Below, in pieces: positions 61,829 to 64,000 of a stretch of DNA of 64,000 nt. The notes beneath the pieces were generated by a model that was not told where the DNA came from, did not search any database, and saw only the letters and a program-made list of their open reading frames with translations. Positions within the stretch are counted from its first letter, which is position 1; every line of letters begins with the position of its first letter. Source of the DNA: JBCDAP01 sp038747915 (GTDB lineage: Bacteria > Planctomycetota > Phycisphaerae > Phycisphaerales > UBA1924). The stretch covers positions 18,974 through 82,973 of the forward strand of contig JBCDJJ010000004.1 of NCBI GenBank assembly GCA_038747915.1. Reading direction: 5' to 3'. The position numbers and the translations under genes are program-made.

Positions 61829-62899
61829 TCATCCCGCGGCCCTCCCCTCGAGCCGGTACACGTACGCCAACACCTCGGCAACGGCCTCGTAGTGCGCCGG
61901 GGAGACCTCGCCACCCACCGGCACCGAGTCGTAGAGCGCACGAGCGAGGGGTGGGCGCTCGACGATCGGCACCCCGTGCATCACGGCGAGCTGGCGGATC
62001 CGCATCGCGACGTAGTCGGCGCCCTTGGCCGTGACGCGCGGCGCGGCCATTGCCTCGCCGTCGTACTTGAGCGCGATCGCGTAGTGCGTCGGGTTGGTCA
62101 CGATCACATCGGCCTCGGGCACAGCCTTGCCGAGCTGCTGGGTCAGCATCTCTCGCGCGAGCTTGAACCGTTGACCTTTGAGCTGCGGATCGCCTTCCAT
62201 GCTCCGCCGCTCATCTTTCACGGCGTGCTTGGTCATCTTCAGATCCTGATGCATCTGCCACTTCTGATAGATGAAGTCCACGATGCCCAGAATCAGCAGC
62301 ATGAGCAGCGCGACGATGACCAGTTCGACCGCGATCCTGCCCATCTCAGCGAGGCCACGCATCAGGCCCATCGCCGGCATGCCGTACAGCGTGGCATCGT
62401 GGCGGTGGATCACGAAGATCATCACCGCGGCGAGTACGACGAACTTGAACGGATCGAGCCCACCTTTCACCAGGCTCTTCTTCGAGAACAACCGCGTGAG
62501 ACCCTTCTGTGGGTTCAGCTTGTCGAGTTTGGGTTGAAGCGTCTTCGGTGTGAAGAGCAGCCCGACTTGGAGCAGCCCACCGAGATAGGCAACAACGAAT
62601 ATGAGCAGGAAGATCGGGATCAACCCGCCCACCATGACATGCGCGGACCACGTCACGCCCTCCATCGTGTCGCTTAGGATGTCCGCAGCGGACATGTCCC
62701 GACCGGCGAGCGACCAGTCCATCACCGTGCGGAACCGCTCGACGACGCCGAACCCAAAGATCGCGAGCAGCAGGACACCCCCGATCAGCAGGATCGCGCT
62801 CGAAAGGTCCTGGCTCCGGCCGATCTGACCATCGGAACGGGCCTGTGCGAGTCGCTTGGCGGTCGGTTCCTCGCTCTTCTCGCCCATGTCGTCAGCCAT
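61829..62899 (-). CDS. flhB: FlhB flagellar export switch protein
   Basis: This 356-residue protein has four membrane helices and a cytoplasmic tail with the self-cleavage motif NPTH at 269-272, at the same residue numbers as in Salmonella. MTKHAVKDERRSMEGDP precedes it. Cleavage switches export from rod/hook to filament proteins. Its start overlaps the fliR stop by eight bases. Confidence 0.97.
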   Translation of the reverse strand: MADDMGEKSEEPTAKRLAQARSDGQIGRSQDLSSAILLIGGVLLLAIFGFGVVERFRTVMDWSLAGRDMSAADILSDTMEGVTWSAHVMVGGLIPIFLLIFVVAYLGGLLQVGLLFTPKTLQPKLDKLNPQKGLTRLFSKKSLVKGGLDPFKFVVLAAVMIFVIHRHDATLYGMPAMGLMRGLAEMGRIAVELVIVALLMLLILGIVDFIYQKWQMHQDLKMTKHAVKDERRSMEGDPQLKGQRFKLAREMLTQQLGKAVPEADVIVTNPTHYAIALKYDGEAMAAPRVTAKGADYVAMRIRQLAVMHGVPIVERPPLARALYDSVPVGGEVSPAHYEAVAEVLAYVYRLEGRAAG

Positions 62900-63695
62900 G
62901 CGCGGCCCCCTCCCCGAGCGAGAGCACCCACGACTCGATCAACAGCATCACGTCGTGCAGCTCGACCATGATCGCGTGCTTCATCGCGCCGAGCGACGCG
63001 GTAAACGTCGCGATGCCCACGAGAATCCGCAGCGGGAAGCCCACGTTCATGATGTTGAGCGTCGGGACGGTCTTCATGATAAAGCCCATCGCGATCGTCT
63101 CGAGCCCGATCACCGCGAGCACCGGCAACGCCACGCGGACCGCGAGCACGAACCCGCTGCTCACCACCCCCACGAGCAGGTCGAGCGGCGCCCGAGACGG
63201 ATCGAGCCCACCGAGCGGCAGCGACTCAAAGCTGAACGCGAGCGCCACGAACAGGAACTCGATCCCGCCGACAAAGATGAAACTCGCCATCGTCACCGTG
63301 AAGAGCAACTGCCCGAAGTTGTTGCCCGAGATGTCGAGCGCGGGGTTGAACTGCTCGGCGAGCGCCAAGCCGAGCTGTTGGCCGATGATGAGGCCGGCGA
63401 GCTGGATGCACGAGGTTGGGATCAGCACGAGCAGCCCGATCACGATGCCGATCAGGAGCTCGCCGGCGATCAGCGGCGCGATTGTCCAGAGTGTCATCGG
63501 CGTCTCGGCGTAGCCCGAGTGGTCGATCGTGGGGTAGAGCACCGCGGCGAGCGAGACCACGAGCAGCGCCTTGACCTGCACCGGGAGCACGGGGCTTGTG
63601 AGAATCGGCGTGGTCAGGAACAGACCGACGAGGCGCGACATGACCGCTGCGAACATCGGCAGGTGAGGCAGCAGTTGGTCGTAGATCGGCGCCAC
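62892..63695 (-). CDS. fliR: FliR flagellar export gate protein
   Basis: This 267-residue protein has about six membrane helices (for example ILVGIATFTASLGAMKHAIM near the C terminus) and the FliR order beside fliQ and flhB. GGGAG precedes its GTG start. It forms the export pore with FliP and FliQ. It overlaps flhB by eight bases. Confidence 0.93.
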   Translation of the reverse strand: MAPIYDQLLPHLPMFAAVMSRLVGLFLTTPILTSPVLPVQVKALLVVSLAAVLYPTIDHSGYAETPMTLWTIAPLIAGELLIGIVIGLLVLIPTSCIQLAGLIIGQQLGLALAEQFNPALDISGNNFGQLLFTVTMASFIFVGGIEFLFVALAFSFESLPLGGLDPSRAPLDLLVGVVSSGFVLAVRVALPVLAVIGLETIAMGFIMKTVPTLNIMNVGFPLRILVGIATFTASLGAMKHAIMVELHDVMLLIESWVLSLGEGAAHG

Positions 63696-63728
63696 GCGGA
63701 CACTCCCGCTCTCTCGTAGAACCCCGGA

Positions 63729-63995
63729 TCAGATCGGCGTGACCAGCTCGAAACACTCAACAGTGAACCGCCCCACCATCGCGGCGATCCACGGCAGGAG
63801 AAGCACGGTCACCACGAGCATCGCGAAGATCTTCGGCACCATGCTCAGGGTCATCTCCTGCACCTGCGTGAGCGACTGGAACACGCTCACCGTCAGGCCC
63901 ACCGTGATGCCAGAGAGCAGCACCGGCAGGGCCACCTTCATCACCAAGAGCAACGCCGCTCGCACCATGCCCAACATTTCATCGTCGATCACCAT
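63729..63995 (-). CDS. fliQ: FliQ flagellar export gate protein
   Basis: This 88-residue protein has two membrane helices (ALLLVMKVALPVLLSGITVG and IFAMLVVTVLLLPWIAAMVG) joined by SVFQSLTQVQEMTLSMVPK, the FliQ loop. It forms part of the FliPQR pore. The gene is complete; a fliP would be expected just beyond the window edge. Confidence 0.95.
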   Translation of the reverse strand: MVIDDEMLGMVRAALLLVMKVALPVLLSGITVGLTVSVFQSLTQVQEMTLSMVPKIFAMLVVTVLLLPWIAAMVGRFTVECFELVTPI

Positions 63996-64000
63996 CGCAA

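Noticed and set aside
60249..62034. Two long plus-strand frames (about 490 codons each) opposite flhA and flhB
   Set aside because: Their products are Arg/His/Asp/Ala- or Ser-rich shadows; FlhA and FlhB motifs on the minus strand are decisive.

Overview
The window looks like the chromosome of a planctomycete, most likely class Phycisphaerae. The sequence is high in GC. It carries several long secreted proteins with short Cys-flanked dockerin-like 'D..G..DAFD' segments, three pseudopilins with the FTLIELL(V/L)VV(A)(V/I)I(A/S)LLIGLL prepilin head, a ResB/CcsA cytochrome c maturation pair and a complete-looking flagellar export/regulatory operon. No phage, insertion sequence or CRISPR array was seen. 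Genes often follow GGAG/AGGAG ribosome binding sites, and several start with GTG or TTG.

Region 1 (about 0.1-12 kb) is a polysaccharide locus. It holds a secreted two-repeat protein, a pseudopilin, a one-cysteine sulfatase, a MATE transporter, two divergent GH10 endo-xylanase-family enzymes (one with a dockerin-like tail) and a LacI-family regulator. A perfect CG-centred palindrome typical of LacI-family operators lies just upstream of the pseudopilin. Together these suggest a locally regulated system for binding and cleaving a xylan-like, perhaps sulfated, polymer.

Region 2 (12-25 kb) continues the secreted set. It has an alpha/beta-hydrolase lipoprotein, a giant G8-domain/beta-helix protein with a dockerin-like tail, a second pseudopilin, another dockerin-tailed protein, a strong terminator, tRNA-Glu(CTC), a MoxR-like AAA+ ATPase, and a dockerin-bearing protein that contains SGNH/GDSL-hydrolase motifs.

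Region 3 (25-47 kb) is mostly housekeeping. It includes an M56 peptidase - SIS isomerase - thioesterase operon, a LuxR-type regulator, a single-domain asparaginase-like protein, alanine racemase, a DEAD-box-family helicase, an esterase, ResB/CcsA, an alpha-glucan phosphorylase, two small lipoproteins, a fructosamine-kinase-like protein, a third pseudopilin in a four-gene cluster ending in LemA, and thioredoxin reductase. The gaps hold two kinds of palindromic dispersed repeat.

Region 4 (47-55.5 kb) holds a large secreted protein of unknown function, a class V aminotransferase, a UbiD-family decarboxylase, and a compact HTH - small protein - Fur-like operon, followed by folK. Region 5 (55.5-64 kb) is a minus-strand flagellar operon: fliQ, fliR, flhB, flhA, flhF, flhG, a small membrane protein and a FliA/WhiG-type sigma factor. 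It builds the export gate, places the flagellum and controls its late genes. The window ends just inside fliQ's upstream side.
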